NCBI GenBank assembly: GCA_030696435.1
Contig: JAUYSF010000445.1
Location: 1 to 5,870, forward strand
DNA from: Desulfoprunum sp.
GTDB taxonomy: Bacteria > Desulfobacterota > Desulfobulbia > Desulfobulbales > Desulfocapsaceae
Direction of reading: 5' to 3'
Length of the DNA stretch: 5,870 nt
A program made the position numbers and the translations under genes. Positions 5,644-5,870 of the stretch are shown here, piece by piece. The first letter of the stretch is position 1. Each line of letters starts with the position of its first letter. A model generated the notes under the pieces. It was given only the letters and a program-made list of their open reading frames with translations, had not been told where the DNA came from and did not search any database.

Positions 5644-5727
5644 GTGAAGAATGTACGCCGCTTTCGCTTCTATCCGGTTTTGAGGTGGGATCGATATGCC
5701 TGTTCTTCTTGTCTGGCCGGCATATAA
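5644..5727 (+). CDS. Possible 27-residue small protein
   Basis: A GTG at 5644 preceded by GGGGAG (5632-5637, spacing 6 bases) opens a 27-codon frame ending in TAA at 5725-5727. The product would be basic and aromatic (MKNVRRFRFYPVLRW) with a CSSC pair near its end. I recognise no family. The good ribosome binding site is the only support; a frame this short can arise by chance, and its stop codon overlaps the TATAAT hexamer of a likely promoter. Confidence 0.15.
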   Translation: MKNVRRFRFYPVLRWDRYACSSCLAGI

Positions 5728-5728
5728 T
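5701..5728 (+). promoter_or_regulatory. Possible promoter of the amidohydrolase gene
   Basis: A perfect -10 hexamer TATAAT lies at 5723-5728. At 16 bases upstream only TGTTCT (5701-5706) is available as a weak -35, so the promoter may need an activator. Transcription would start near 5735 and give a leader of about 80 bases before the ATG at 5814. With the minus-strand promoter at 5585-5612 this makes 5502-5813 a divergent control region. Confidence 0.4.
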
Positions 5729-5813
5729 GATTAGAGGAATAGAGAAATAGAGCAGATGATTGACCAGATCTCGTCATTCCATAACAACTGTACAGCGGAG
5801 CATAGATTGTCCT

Positions 5814-5870
5814 ATGACCACGCACGTAATTCTTGCCGGCTGGCTGATTGATGGCAGCGGTGGACCGAAC
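5814..5870 (+). CDS. N-terminus of a probable amidohydrolase (3' end missing)
   Basis: Only 19 codons are present: MTTHVILAGWLIDGSGGPN, open to the right edge. The LIDGSGGP segment is typical of the first beta strands of metal-dependent amidohydrolases of the imidazolonepropionase/dihydroorotase-like group, where an LIDGTG-type sequence precedes the HxH metal-binding motif. The substrate cannot be named. GGAG at 5797-5800 lies 13 bases before the ATG, a long spacing for a ribosome binding site. No other in-frame ATG or GTG lies between the candidate -10 and this position. Confidence 0.55.
   Translation, partial: MTTHVILAGWLIDGSGGPN

Overview
The window looks like chromosomal DNA of an anaerobic Gram-negative bacterium, most likely of the Desulfobacterota (former Deltaproteobacteria). 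This is inferred from a cobalamin-type radical SAM protein with a DUF4080-like tail, a short ACT-type phosphoglycerate dehydrogenase, a DUF362 protein, a FabL-type enoyl-ACP reductase, a PilZ protein and a strong sigma-54 promoter. No marker gene fixes the lineage. The genes are GC-rich with GC-rich third codon positions, while the gap between serA and the DUF362 gene is strikingly AT-rich.

Layout. (1) 1-1524: the 3' part of a B12-binding-type radical SAM enzyme; its reading frame is open to the left edge. (2) 1525-2856: a sigma-70-like promoter and a D-3-phosphoglycerate dehydrogenase gene (serA), probably monocistronic. (3) 2857-3223: a 367-base gap that holds a GC hairpin after serA, an AT-rich tract with dyads and an IHF-like site, a near-consensus sigma-54 (-24/-12) promoter, and about 60 bases later a strong intrinsic terminator. 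Promoter and terminator together define a very short transcript with a CU-rich, anti-Shine-Dalgarno-like 5' half. This is the best candidate in the window for something undescribed: a sigma-54-controlled small RNA or an attenuated leader. (4) 3224-5008: a DUF362 gene followed in the same direction by fabL. (5) 5005-5104: a 100-base, centrally symmetric palindromic element with a CTAG at each end, sitting exactly on the fabL stop codon and looking like a MITE. (6) 5169-5501, minus strand: a small single-domain PilZ protein, convergent with fabL. (7) 5502-5870: a divergent intergenic region with likely promoters in both directions, then the first 19 codons of a probable amidohydrolase that runs off the right edge.

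How the genes relate: serA feeds serine synthesis and fabL the last step of fatty-acid elongation. The DUF362 protein has no settled function; its position just upstream of fabL on the same strand suggests co-transcription. PilZ suggests c-di-GMP signalling. I see no single pathway joining all of them. No tRNA, rRNA, CRISPR array or complete insertion sequence is visible.
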